Shown here piece by piece: positions 36,389 to 48,700 of a stretch of 64,000 bases of DNA (its first letter is position 1; each line of letters starts with the position of its first letter). The position numbers and the translations under genes were made by a program. Origin of the DNA: Begonia masoniana (lineage: Eukaryota > Streptophyta > Magnoliopsida > Cucurbitales > Begoniaceae). The stretch lies in contig CM039516.1 in the NCBI GenBank assembly GCA_022432975.1, forward strand, positions 35,117,157 through 35,181,156, written 5' to 3'. The notes beneath the pieces were generated by a model that was not told the origin of the DNA, did not search any database, and worked only from the letters and a program-made list of their open reading frames with translations.

Positions 36389-38467
36389 TGTAACGCCCCG
36401 AGTTTTCTGAACCCGGTTTGTTACTCATGAACCCGGATATTACTAAGAAACCTTGAACCGAATTTAAAACTTCCTTCGGAATTCAAATTTTAACGTTTTA
36501 TAAAACATGAAGACTTGCAGCAGAAAAATCTTCGAGCAAAAATAGAGTTGAGCAAAACTATGCAACAGTGTTTGAATGATTGAGTAAAATATTAAGAAAA
36601 TAATTCAGCCGGAAGGGATAAGGGTTTAAGCGTAAATTACTTAAAATTTAAGAAAGTCAAACACATCATCCGGAGAGCGAAGTCAACCGGAAGGAACTGG
36701 CTTAGAAAATAGAAGGCTTTTCCTAATAACAAAACGACAAAGTTTCGGCTACATCATCCGATCACAAAACGACAAAATACATCCTTCATCTACCGGTGAC
36801 GTTAGCCGGATGATTTCTTCATCCGATCGACTTTACTCTACATCCACCGGTGACGTCAGCCGGATGATTTCCTCATCCGATCGACTTTACTCTACATCCA
36901 CCGGTGACGTCAGCCGGATGATTTCCTCATCCGATCGACTAGACGACAAGTTCCAACCTATATCTTCCGTTGGCTTCCACTGAAGACATCTTCCGATAGA
37001 CAACAAAACAACAACTCAATCTCTGCCGGTAGACTTCATCTACCGATAGAGAACAGAATCACATTTTATCCACTCCATGGCTTACAATCACAACTCTAAT
37101 CACAGAGAAGAGTTTACTCACTTCACTGAAACATTCAGAAATGATTCAAATCGTTGCATATCTCAAACCCAGTAAAAATCCAGTATTTAAAACTAACGGA
37201 ATACTAACATCAGAAGGGTCTCAAAATATTTTTTGAAAACATCTAAGCAACTTCTTTCATTAGAAAGTTTAACATACTCAATTTGAAACCAATGTTCACT
37301 AAACCTTCACCACCACAGACACCAATTAAACCGCCCCATCAGCTGCCAGTCTGTTACAAGGAAGCACTCCTCCAACCAGTCTAGTCCTCAGTAGACTCAG
37401 AAAGCACACCTGCTGTCACTTCTTCACCTACATCACAAAACTCATCTATTAGCCTAATGCTAAGCAAGTAAAGCAATGATGAAATGGAAATGCTGAACAT
37501 AAAACTTCCTAAACATGCAGTTTCTACTTTCTCATCTCAGTTGCATATTCATCGTTCTGTTCAGATCCCCCTGTGAAGTTGGGAGTTGGATCAACTCTCC
37601 CAAAGTATAAATCCACTGTCTCATTAAGGGGCGAATTAATTCCCTTAACAGTAAGTCTGATTCACATCCTCCGATCCCCCTTTGAAATTGGGAGTTGGAT
37701 CAACTCTCCCAAAGTATAAATATCCACTGTCTCATTAAGGGGCGGATTAATTCCCTTAACAGTAAAACTGGTTTACATAACTGTTCAGTACATTCATTCC
37801 TTGCTCAACAAACCATGTAAATTCATTTTCGTATAATTTCAGAAATATGATGCATGACATGTAAGCACATTCAATAAGTAAAAATCCTACTGTTTTGTGA
37901 TGTAGGCCCGAAGGCTCAAGCAAACTTCACTTACCTGGATTCCTGGTGGATACTCGGTTATGAGTTGCTTCGGAAATGCTCACCTAGAACCATGAACAGA
38001 ACATTAAGCCAATCCTTACTAATCCGCATTCTAAAGCATTCTGAAACTTAAGTGGACCGTTAGGAGTTCTATTCACTAAGCATTTTCCCAAATTTTCACC
38101 CCAACCCGAATCTACACTCATTCACAGCATATACGAAATCCCCACATTGCACTCCCTCAGCTATCTAACTGCTTAAACTTAAGAGAAATGAGGAAAACTT
38201 ACCTAAGTTGAAGGAGGATCGGGCGAGAAAAATTGTCTAGAGAGCTCGGCTGCTTGAGCTGAAAACCCGAAGAGAAAATGGTATGAAATTGGTGGCGGCT
38301 ACAGTGCATTAAACCCAACCCTCTTTCCTTAAATACGTTATCCACTTTTGAAAATTGTAAATTTACTCTAGTGCCCTTGTCTAGTAATTTAATAACCCTA
38401 CTTGAATTATTGACTAATCGTACTATTAATAATAATAAAAAGCTGGTTCGATAGAACCGGGTGCTAC
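36389..38467 (-). repeat. gypsy-2 right LTR (element 5' LTR)
   Basis: 2,079 bp from TGTAACGCCCCGAG to GGGTGCTAC. It aligns base for base with 27127-29206, mostly with C/T or G/A differences. The terminal A is missing or changed (GCTACG instead of GCTACA). Confidence 0.95.
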
Positions 38468-39003
38468 GAAGTCAAGCCGTTTCTGAAGACAGAGTATTTA
38501 AGCCAAGGTTAGAGCACGAAGATACAACTTTTGCGAATTGAATTCCTGAGCCCTAACCTGCAAAAATCTTATACTCTGTATTATTCTTCTACACCTCTCG
38601 ATTCGATAACTTGAGATTTAATCTTTGAGAGTGCAGTCTGAGCTATAACTTTACCAACTCATATATTTGTATAAGGCAGTGGATTGTCGCCCATGAAGAA
38701 CAATCCAGATTTGTAAAAGGCAGTTGATCGGAGCCCGGAATTCCGATCTGTGTATTCTTGTTGAGGAGAAGGTTAAGGATCTTCAAGGGGTGAACCTTGA
38801 AGCGTGGATGTAGGCAAGGTTTGGCCGAACCACGTAAAAACCACTGTGTGTTAAATTTCTCTTTCTCTCTCTTTACTTTGATTGCTTGTCTGATTGCTTT
38901 TAATTTAGAGTCCTACAGTAAGAAAGAAATTAATATTAGACTACTTAATTAAATTTTAAAAAGGGTCTAATTCACCCCCCTCTTAGACAATCTCGATCCT
39001 ACA

Positions 39004-39035
39004 CCAACAACCCTTGAAATTTTAAAGAAAAACAG
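39004..39035 (-). pseudogene. MULE transposase, short upstream piece
   Basis: The first five bases are the copia-2 duplication (CCAAC). The minus-strand reading TTTCAAGGGTTGTTGGCTGC encodes QGLLAAV, the residues expected just before VDDTFG at 26120 in MuDR-type transposases. An AG in TTTCAAG immediately before this is a possible splice acceptor, and no transposase similarity is seen further upstream, so the rest of the gene is lost or lies in other exons. Confidence 0.65.
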
Positions 39036-39119
39036 ACTTAACATAAAACAATATAACTACAACGCCCGAATAATAATAGTAATAATAATATATACCTTTT
39101 GTCGATCTGACACAAATGT

Positions 39120-39212
39120 TCATCTTCGTCCACGGCCAATGCTGGGACCGTGCTCCTCCATATACCACTGTATGTTCGCAGACTCATCTACATCAACTAA
39201 TCTTTCAGCCAT
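39120..39212 (-). CDS. Unrecognised 30-codon ORF upstream of the MULE remnant
   Basis: ATG at 39210-39212 to TGA at 39120-39122 encodes a short acidic peptide (MAERLVDVDESANIQWYMEE, then GPSIGRGRR). It lies between the MULE piece and a cluster of GACGGAC words. It could be the first exon of an element-borne gene, because the reading ends where an intron could begin, but no family is recognised. The evidence is weak. Confidence 0.3.
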   Translation of the reverse strand: MAERLVDVDESANIQWYMEEHGPSIGRGRR

Positions 39213-39404
39213 TTACGACGATTATCTGAAAAAAAAAACAAAAATTTTATTCAAGATAAACAATAGCCTATCAATTGAATAAAAAATAATTTTACCGATG
39301 AGATAAATCAAAATTGAAGCTTAATTTTAGCCTATCAATTGAACAATACAACAATAACGACAAGAATAAATAAAAAAATCAGAGGAAAACAATCTTAATT
39401 CAGC

Positions 39405-39975
39405 AAAAATGGAGAACAGACGGACGTTCTTTCAGTGCGTCTGTCATTTATACAGGTTGGAAGACAGACAAGTTTACAAAATCTGAAGTTATTACGATAA
39501 AAATTGAACTAAATCAATCAGAATGGATAAAGCTATTACTTGAAGCATCTTTCGGTCGCAAATCTGCAAAAATTTTGCAAGAGGGTCGAGAGAAAATCAT
39601 TTTTTGGCACAGGTGAAATGTTGGATTTCAGCCTCTAGTTCAATATAAATCGCGAGAACGGACGGACACTGTATTTAAGAGTCCGTCTGCTTTTGCCCTA
39701 ATTTAGAACGTCCCTCCATTTATAAAACGCCTTAAAAATAACGGACGGACGCTTATATACGGAGTCGGTCCGATCTGCACGTCGACTTGCCACGTCAAAA
39801 CTTACGTATGGACAGACAAAATTTTCATGTGTCCGTCCGTAATATTTACTGGACGGTTTTTATTTTGAAACGTCCATCTGGTATACGACAAAAAATTTAA
39901 AACGGACAGACGCTATTGTTTTCTGTCTGTCTGATATACGGCTAAAATGGATACTAGACGCAGATCGGACAGACG
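39405..39975. repeat. Cluster of GGACGGAC / GTCCGTCC words in both orientations
   Basis: About a dozen variants of ACGGACGGACG and GTCTGTCCG occur in direct and inverted order every 30-90 bp, with A/T-rich spacers. Examples are ACAGACGGACG near 39417, CGGACGGACAC near 39659, GTCCGTCCG near 39830 and CGGACAGACGG near 39966. Both-strand clusters of short words are typical subterminal binding arrays of class II transposons, so this may be the 5' end of the MULE. Confidence 0.7.
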
Positions 39976-40019
39976 GTAGAGTTTGTTTTGTATGTTTTTT
40001 GATAGTTTAAGGTTTGCAT

Positions 40020-41176
40020 TGTTAAATTTGATATTTTAAGGTTTCACATAAAAAAAAACGTATATTTCGAAGTCATAATCGGTAATTTTCCTTTAATTAA
40101 AAACTAGAGCCCAGAACAATGGACTAACATGTCCATCAAGTGACACTCATATATAATAATAATATAAGTCATATGAAAAACTCAATTAATTCAACCTCAC
40201 AATTCCCAATATTAAAATCTAACCTTGGAAAGAAAGTACAAAGTTGTGGGAAAAGTATTAGAATGAATCTTGCCTAGCTTATTCTTGAGTTGACAAATGT
40301 ATGTCCTCTTAATTATATCTTAAAAGAGACGTCCGTTTGAGATAAGTCGACTAAACTAAGTAGAAATAAATTTTATATTAATTTTTATACATAATCAATG
40401 TGCTTGACCATGAAGTCCAGCTCACTAAGATAACATGATCACATTATTTAGTGAACAAGATGAATCAAATGAGCCAAGCATTAAAAAAATAAAATTTATT
40501 TGTTGGCTCACATTATTCATTGATTTGGACTAATAGTTGGACTTTTGTTTTTTGACAATTAGAACATTCATTTTTGAAAAACCAACATAGCAACAAGTCA
40601 TATACTTTGAATTGAATAGTTAATAAACTCATTTTGCAAATACTTTTTTGAGTAATTATTTTTCATGCTCATGAAATTGACAAACCACTAGCAATGAAAA
40701 ATGTGCTAACAAGAATACCGTCTACATCATTATGGAATCACCAGTAATTTTTACATTATCAAATGCCACAAGACTAATAAGTTCGTTTTACACTCAACTA
40801 TTCCATCAATTATCCTAACATTCAATGCAAAGACGCTAATCTAGCAAGTAATCAAAAATTACACTGTGAAGCTAATCTAGTATGAGAACAAGATCCGTGG
40901 TAGTTAGCCTCATGACCTGCAGATCGCCAGAAGTGAAGAACTTGACATTATAAATTAAGGATTTTCTGGCTTCCACTTCATCTTCTCCACAGGGTTCTAC
41001 AAACTTTGCCATCAATCAATCTCATATGGAGCTTACACTTCATAAAACAGGCCATACAAAGCTAACTGTAGACGATCCGCAGAATGTGAACTATTTCATT
41101 CTGCAGCAGAGAAGTATGGCTTGAGAGCGAAGTGAATTTATATTTACAGTTGGCAAAATGCTTTCCTGTATGCCAA
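40020..41176. other. A/T-rich intergenic stretch and TRRAP 3' untranslated region
   Basis: No supported gene. The right part should hold the 3' untranslated region of the minus-strand TRRAP gene, whose stop is at 41177-41179. Several A/T-rich words could serve as polyadenylation signals, but none stands out. The left part joins the end of the GACGGAC cluster. Confidence 0.6.
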
Positions 41177-42720
41177 TCAGAACCAGGGGTGCCACGTGGG
41201 GTCCATCATGCACAAATTTCTTGGAGTCAGAGCAGCTTCAACAAGCTCAGTTACACCCCTTTGCACTGACTGAGGTGGGTCGACCGTATTCTCCTCCTGA
41301 AAGTAAATAAGTTAGTGGCTAGTGGGATAGGGTTAATTGTTATTTGAGTTTAAGGAAAAGAAACAAGAAGACGACGATGGTGCATGTTATGGAAGTCCGA
41401 GAAATTTGAAAAACTTGATATCGCTGGATTACCTCCTCGGAAAAGTACTGTGGGGCGATTCCACTGATTCGTCCAATGACATGCTCGACATTAGTAGTAA
41501 CCTTCTGCTTGAAGTCAACAGGGTTAATTGAACCACCACCAGCAATTGGAGCCAAAGGCATTCCAAGGGATCTTCTCCATGACCAAGAAAGCAGTTCATC
41601 ACGGAAAAACATCGCCAATTGATGCCATAAATGCTGACTTTGCTGTGACATTGAAAACTCAAATTAGTGCAGATAGAAATGTGGTGCATATTGACAATTA
41701 AGATTACTTCCTCTCTACTTGCACCTCAAGAAAGATCAAATGAACTAACCTTGGGTGATACTATTGCCTGAGAAGCAGCACACATTGCAGATACAATGAG
41801 GCCCTCAACTCCAAAATGAGAGAAGAATGCTTGCATGTTTCTCGTCAATCTAAAAGGCACCGGTTCGTTAAACTCGATCATCCCATTTGCATCATAAGCA
41901 GGATGAAAATCTGTTTGGAATATTTTTCCTGTGTTCTTTGCAAAATAAATCTTGTTTGGAGACCTTCCCCCAATTTGTAGCATGTAAGACATGAAGCTAG
42001 AAAGTGCCAATTGGACGGCGAATTGCTTTTTGAAAGCCCACATATGGTTACCGTTTAGGAGAGTCTTATACATGTACTGAGAAAAAATACCCTCATTTAC
42101 GTGGTTTCTTGTTATATCATTATATGCTTGGAGGCGAAGATCAACAACAGCTTCTGGCGAGATTTGGCCAGATATAGCTTGATTCAGCTGCTCCTTAAAA
42201 TAAGTAATTGGAAGATCAGCCTCTTGATCATTTCTTGCACAATGGTTTTCATATACCTCAAGGAAAGTGCTATACATCAAATCGTCTTCCACCATGCGAA
42301 CCTGGGAAGAGAAGTGATCAAGTATTAAAATAAACAGACACAATTTTGGTTTATAGGAATGAATGTATCCATCACCTGATTTCGTGAAAAAATAAGGAAA
42401 ATAAACTGACAGGAAATCACAAAAAAGGTAAAGGTTATGACCTGGGACCAAACAGGGATAATAATTGGCGTGTGAATGCATATATGGCGACGCCTTGACT
42501 CCTTGTGCTTATCAAACATTTGGTTCATCACTCGGAAAAGCTGTAAAATGCGTTCATCACTTCTAGCATTAGGGGTCAAAGATGTCTGGACAATAAAATG
42601 GCGTTGGGAGCCATCGGAGCCAATAAGAGTCAAACGCCTAAAACTACTTCCATGTCGTCGTACAATAGGAATGTCAGCTCCAACTCTGTCTAATTTCACT
42701 GTATGGTCAGGCGCAATTTC
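41177..42720 (-). other. TRA1: TRRAP pseudokinase (PIKK-like) and FATC segment
   Basis: Four exons encode this C-terminal part. The glycine-loop-like GSDGSQRHFIVQT, RILQLFRVMNQMFDKHKESR, the activation-region equivalent FAKNTGKIFQTDFHPAYDAN, and a final LVEAALTPRNLCMMDPTWHP are visible. The HxxxxN and DFG motifs needed for catalysis are absent, which is the known state of this family. The terminal WHPWF is the conserved FATC end. All four exons are open and have good splice borders, so this part looks functional. Confidence 0.92.
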
Positions 42721-45700
42721 CTAGAAATTGAAGTAGTTAGTATAGAGAGAAAATTGTAGAGAAATAGCTGGAGACCTCTTTAGATTACCTGATCAATAAA
42801 ATACTGTCCTGGAACCTCAACATCGACCACATGGAAATCTCGCAACACCCTGCTTTCTTCTTCTAGTTTCAAAACAGCTGGAAATCTGTCCTCGACGTTG
42901 CTTTGAAGAACGTTTTTCCAATGTTTTAACTTTTCTGTGAGTTCAGAAAGGGTAGCTGGGAAAGTAGATGTGCTGTCTGGATCAAGGTCACGCTCAAAAT
43001 CTTGCTTGTACTCTCTCACAAAATCAACATGCTTATTGACAGCATCTGCTGAGAAACAGGCCCTACAAACACCAGACAGCTCCTTCTTTAGAGATTGTGG
43101 AACTTCGGCAGTAGTAGCAGTTGGATACTTGTAACACCGATGAAGCAACGCATTAACTACTGCAAGAAGTCTCTCTTCTGGCAGGGTGACAAATCTAGAT
43201 CCAATTTCTGTGAGCAGAATCTGCAAATATAGAACCATTATAGATCATCTTATCCTCGTTGCAAAAAGTTGAGAAACCAAATTCATCAAAGAGTTATCAT
43301 CATTATTTTCCAACAAAATAATACAAAACATTATTTGCATCATGGAAAGTGTAAGTCGTCCAAGTAACAGATATTCATTTTATCATCCAACATGAATATA
43401 AACACTTCCTTTCTTTTTCCCAAAAGACTTTAAAAAGGAAAACCAAGTAAGCAAAGAACATGACCTCAAGTTCACTGGCCAAATTGGTATGTTTGCTTCT
43501 AAGAGCTTCCATTATATCCTTGGCAGCATCAAAAGCACTAGCAGCAGAAGCCATCAAGCCGAAAGCACTGCTACGCCTCAATGCATTTTGACTACTGTCA
43601 TTGATATTTGATGAACTTTGCAGAAGAGGTTGATCATTTATTACATGGGAACTGGTAGCAACACCTGCGGACCTTTCCAGCTCTCCTTGAGAGTTTCCAC
43701 CATCATGAGATCCAAACCCTCCACTAGATTGAGATGTTTGATGCGGTTGATTATCAGAGGACATAGCACTACCACTGTGAACCTGTACTCTTGCACTTGC
43801 ATCGGCCAGTCCCAGAGACCCAGCGGTTGAACTAGAGGCACTTTGCTGCATTCTTTGTTGAGCCATTGCCATTCTACCAAGCTCAGATTTGTTTGCAACA
43901 TCACGTCTTTCAAGCAAGTAAGTGCGTAGCCAGTAATACAACGCCTAGGTTTTGAGATAAGGATTCTAAATTAAGAGAATCACTAAAACACATGTAACAA
44001 ATGACGATGGAAAGCCAACACTCACCTGGGGATAAACAGTAGCAATTTTTAAAAGAACAAGTTTGCAATGAGGAGCTTCTGTCCTCTGTAACGATAGTAA
44101 GAGCTGTGGAATCCAGGAAAGCCACACCCAATGAGGTATCTGGTCTAGATACTTGTCAAATGCTCTCCCAACAGGCTCGTTGGGAGTATCAAAACTGAGA
44201 AGAAAAAGGACACGAGCAAGATGGCTTCTGGAGTTTGTTATACCGAACTTTATGCCTTGAAGAAAGCAGCTGACTGCATATTCTAACCACATCTCTTCAT
44301 GGGATTCTTTGTAAGCCTGTACAAATCAGATGGACATTCAAAAATGAGATCATCAATAACTGATGTGGAAGTTAAAATATGTAAACAATACCATGTCACA
44401 ATAATTTCCCCAGCTTATCCATCCTTTGGGCAAATTTTTGAAAAGGGTTATAGCATTGGAATAAGCAGCATTAGCATTTTCTGAATCATTCAACTTTAGC
44501 AGGAAATCCCCCTTAAGCCGATAGATTTCAGCTTTGTGTTTAACAGGAAAATACTCTAGATTTGTGCTGTTGATAAGATTTAGGCCACTGGTAAGCTCTC
44601 CTTTCATTTCCAAATATGCTTTTGCCTGTTCTCTTATCTTCACGAAGGCCTCCTGAAAAAGTAAAGTGAATAACCAATGACTTAACCAAAAATCAAAATA
44701 AGAAAACTGACATTGAGTTTGCAAAAATAAAGTGAATAACCAATGAAACACCGAAGGATCTTAAGAAACCTTAAATATTGACTTTGACAATTGAAACATA
44801 ACCACAACTTGGCATATTGATTTTAAATTTTAAGCCAAGTTAGCACAACATCATCAATACCTGTACTTCCATGGTCGAGAGACCATACATCTTTTCAAGT
44901 ATTGTCACACAGACATCATAAAGTCCTTGCTTCCGGGAAATTTGAGCAAGCTTATTGACATTCCATGCTTTATCACGATAACCAAGGTGATGGAGCTGTG
45001 AATTTGTGCTGCCGAAATCCTTAAATGCATCAATAACAGAGTTATACATTTCATTCCTCCATTGGAGCAAATCATACCAAACAGTCATATTATCCCATCC
45101 ATTGGGAGTTCTCAATCTCCAAGTTTCAAGAATGTCCTTGAGATCTGCATAAAGATTATTATGCACCCCTGAGTTGCCAGAAAGTTTGTTTCCATTGGCA
45201 ATATCCACAAGGATTCGAGCCGACTCTTGAACTTCCACAAGTTGTTGGAATTGCTGCAAAAGAGGAATCCTGGCATGAACGGACATTTCAGGCAACTGCC
45301 ACCACTGTTCTAAAGCAAGATCAACTCCTTTACCAACTATATTCTCAGCATCAGCCACACCATTAGTGTTTTTATCATGAAGAGCAAAATAAGCATGAAC
45401 CAGCCGCAGTTTTGCTGTTTCTTCTACTTGAGCTTTAGGAATTACATGCTCTTTCATATATGCCCAATCAGGCAATTTCCATAGACTGTCAAGAAGAATT
45501 TCATAATTCTCAACACTTTTTCCAAAGTCAGCCAAAGCTTCCCATTGACTGAGTTGGCTAGAACAATGAAGCCATTGCTCTTCCCAAAGACACATCTCGG
45601 CCTTTGGTACTGTATTATTATAAGTGCCCTGGGTTGCCTTAATCATGGCTTGGCAGAAGAGGTTTTGTGCCCGCTGCCAATAACCATGTTGAGCAAGAGA

Positions 45701-48700
45701 GAGCCCAGCCTTAGTTTCTGCAGTAATTGATCTTTTCTTCCACAGCCCACACCTCATGTCTTCTTCATTAAGCAAACGGTAAAGCTCAGCTAAGGATTCA
45801 GAACATTTTGTCTCATTCATGAACATGACATGACTTTCTAACAGGGCCAATGCAATGTGCCAAGCATTATAAGTTTTCCCAATATATTTAATGAGTTCAC
45901 TTGGCATCCGAGGTTGAGGGTGGCTCAATTGAAGGCCTTCTAACAGTGCTTGCACGACATTTGGTCTATTGCCTTGCTGCCTCTTATGATAATCTTTGGA
46001 TAAGAGAGTAATCATTGGTTTAGCAAGGGCTACTTGTTCTTCCTTGTGTAATGTTACCCAGACGATAGGAAAAACCAAGACCCACAAATGATATGCAACA
46101 TTTGCATCCACATGTGCCAATTCTCTCAACGGAATAACCAGATCAGAAACCTAAAACAAGAGAACCAGTTAAATATTTAGCCGATGCAAGAACACTAGTG
46201 CTGACTTGAATGAAAGAAGAAAGACACAATACAACAGGCACATGAAACAGAAACAAGAAACTGGTAAATATCGTGTAAAATGAAACAAAGTAAACTAGCC
46301 CCATAAATGATGAAACATCACTGCTCTCTCCCTCCCTCTCTCTCTCTCTCCGTCCCTCCCTCCCAGAATCAGCCAGCACATGCGAGCAAAAGAGAAAGAC
46401 AGGTGCAAGAACTAACAAGTGCACATACCTGAAGTTTGCTCATCTGATTCAGAAACTTTGCGTGCTTCAGAACAAGTGCATCAAATGTTAATGGAGCCTC
46501 ATTGTTACCATCTGGAATGTCAGCTACCTGGGGCTGCAAGCCAGAAGGTTCTACAGGACTAGACATCACTAAAGGTAGCACTCTTGCAGAGTTTGGAGCA
46601 AGTGTAATAGGGGTATCCTCAACTAACAGAGCAAGAAGAAGATCAAGGCCCTGCTTGAGCCAGAAGACATCACTCAGAGCTTCCCATTCTTGAATTTGAA
46701 TAATATACTGCAACCTTGTGAACAACGATTTCCCAAGAGATTCATGATAAAGTGAGAAGAACTTCATCCTAATTTCAGGATCTCTAGCCCGAAGACCGAG
46801 CATGAATTGTCTTTCCACCCTCTGGAATACGTCCTGACGCAAGGAGTGGGGATATCTAGATGTTGGTCAGAAACTTTAGTTAAAATCTGATCAACCAAAT
46901 AAATTAGTAAACATTTAGCACTTACTTGTTTGAATTGGCACAAATTCCATAAAGAAGCTGAAGATACTTTGCATCCCACTCATCTAGTGAACTAGGAAAA
47001 AAATTTTGCTTTTCAGCTTGAGAGAGCTTCTGAAGAAAAGATACTATTTCCTTAGGAGTGAGAAAACTAGCTGAAACTGAGGTCCCTGACTTAATAACGT
47101 CATCTTCAATCCAACCTTTTAGCACATCAAGTATGCAAAGAAGCACACTAGCATCAGTACCTTTCTCTGAAAGCAAGTTATTCAAGATTTGAGTTATAGA
47201 TCTCTTGCATTCAGGAACAAGCATAACCCTTTCACTTATGAGTTTTAATAAAGATTTTATATTGGAGATGACTGCTCCAATGTCAGACCCATGACGAGAA
47301 GAAGTGACTGCTGAATCTGGATCTGTTCTCTGACCCTGATGATTATGACAAGTTAGTTTTATCAAATCCCCAATAAGCAAGAGTAATGTATCAAATTACA
47401 AGGCAAAATCTATAATGTGTATATATATAATAAACATTAAAATTATAAAATTTATAAAAAAACAAGACAAAGAGACGCTCTGTTAATCAACTAAAAACAT
47501 CATGACTGAACATTCCATGATTAAAGAAATAAACTCAATGAATACAAGCCAAGATATTTTTTGTATGAAATTCTCTAATATTGTTTCTGTTTTAGGATGA
47601 AGTTCTCCATAAAATAGATATAATGCTATTTCTCCATAAAATTTGAAGCTCATAATTAAAGTTATGTAAATGGACATCGTCGTCTGAAATGAAAGAAATG
47701 TATGGAAATGCCGGATTGGAGTGACAAACTCCCCAAAAAGTGGAGTAATGACTTTTAATTAAGAAATTAAATTAATGAAACATAAAAAGACCAAAAATCA
47801 TCAAGTCAAGAGTGATTTTAATAACTATCGTTAACATTTCATGATGAAACTAAAAAATTTAAATTTAGGACTTGTAAATCCAACATTACGTTGTATAGTT
47901 CCATCTGAATGCTCCAAGTTGTTAAATTGATAGTTCATTTATCCATCTAATTTCTTTAGTCAAAATATTGTAGGTCTAAAGAGACTAGAAATCAGAAGAT
48001 TCTACAAGTGGATGGCCACTAGGAAATGATATTATTAATTAAAACAAAGTTACTATCGAAAGTCCTTCACCTTTCAAAGGTCTACTTTAAATTATTTATC
48101 ACAATCTTCCAAAAAAAAATAAAATCTAAACTGACAAATAAAGTAATCTCAAACTAATTTGGTTTTAGCATGTTATACAGTTTAGTAAATTCCATCCAAA
48201 CAACCATAAAGAACATCTTTCTGTGTTACAATCCAACGAAGAAAAAACTTAAAACCAAAGGAAATTTCTCCCTGCATAGAGACGTCTGCTATCTGCAGCT
48301 TTCAGAAGGAGCGAAGGAAATTGATATCTTCCAATGAATAACAAGAACTTAAATGAGCTAAGAAGATTTGATCTCAGATTTTCAATGCATATGCACAAAA
48401 AGTAGAGGTTAAGAGCAGTGATACGATTTAAGAAAAGATAAGGGCAGGATAAGACCTTTATCTTGCTTAAACTGCAGCTTTCAGAAGGAGAGAAGGAAAC
48501 TGATATTTTCCAACGAATAAGAAGAACTTAAATGGAGCTATGAAGAAGATATGATCTCAGATTTTCAATGCATATGCACAAAAAGTAGAGGTTAAGAGCA
48601 GTGATACAATTTAAGAAAAGATAAGGTCAGGATAAGACCTTTATCTTGCTTAAACCAAAAAAAAAAGATAATCAAGGAACCTCCAGAAAAAAAAAATACA

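Larger units (their letters stand above)
27127..38467 (-). mobile_element. gypsy-2: Tekay-like chromovirus inserted in the copia-2 LTR
   Basis: An 11.3-kb minus-strand element with LTRs at 27127-29206 and 36389-38467. By-eye comparison gives about 33 differences over 2,080 bp (1.6%). At the commonly used plant LTR rate of 1.3e-8 per site per year this would be well under one million years. It has gag, protease, RT, RNase H, integrase and a chromodomain tail, with several stops. The expected 5-bp duplication is not clear: GCATT precedes it and GAAGT follows it, and the right LTR lacks the final A of ACA. Confidence 0.94.
26126..39003 (+). mobile_element. copia-2: solo copia LTR in the MULE, itself split by gypsy-2
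   Basis: The LTR occupies 26126-27126 and 38468-39003 (about 1.54 kb together), from TGTTGACTT to GATCCTACA. The copia-1 LTR shares the block GGAAATACCCTTGAAAAGG and the 3' end pattern (GGATTGTCGCCC, TTGGCCGAACCACG, CACCCCCCTCTTAGACAAT). No copia coding sequence is attached and the 5-bp duplication CCAAC is intact, so this is a solo LTR formed by LTR-LTR recombination before gypsy-2 arrived. Confidence 0.92.

Noticed and set aside
41337..42724. Plus-strand ORFs opposite the TRRAP exons
   Set aside because: They are antisense shadows of well-supported exons.
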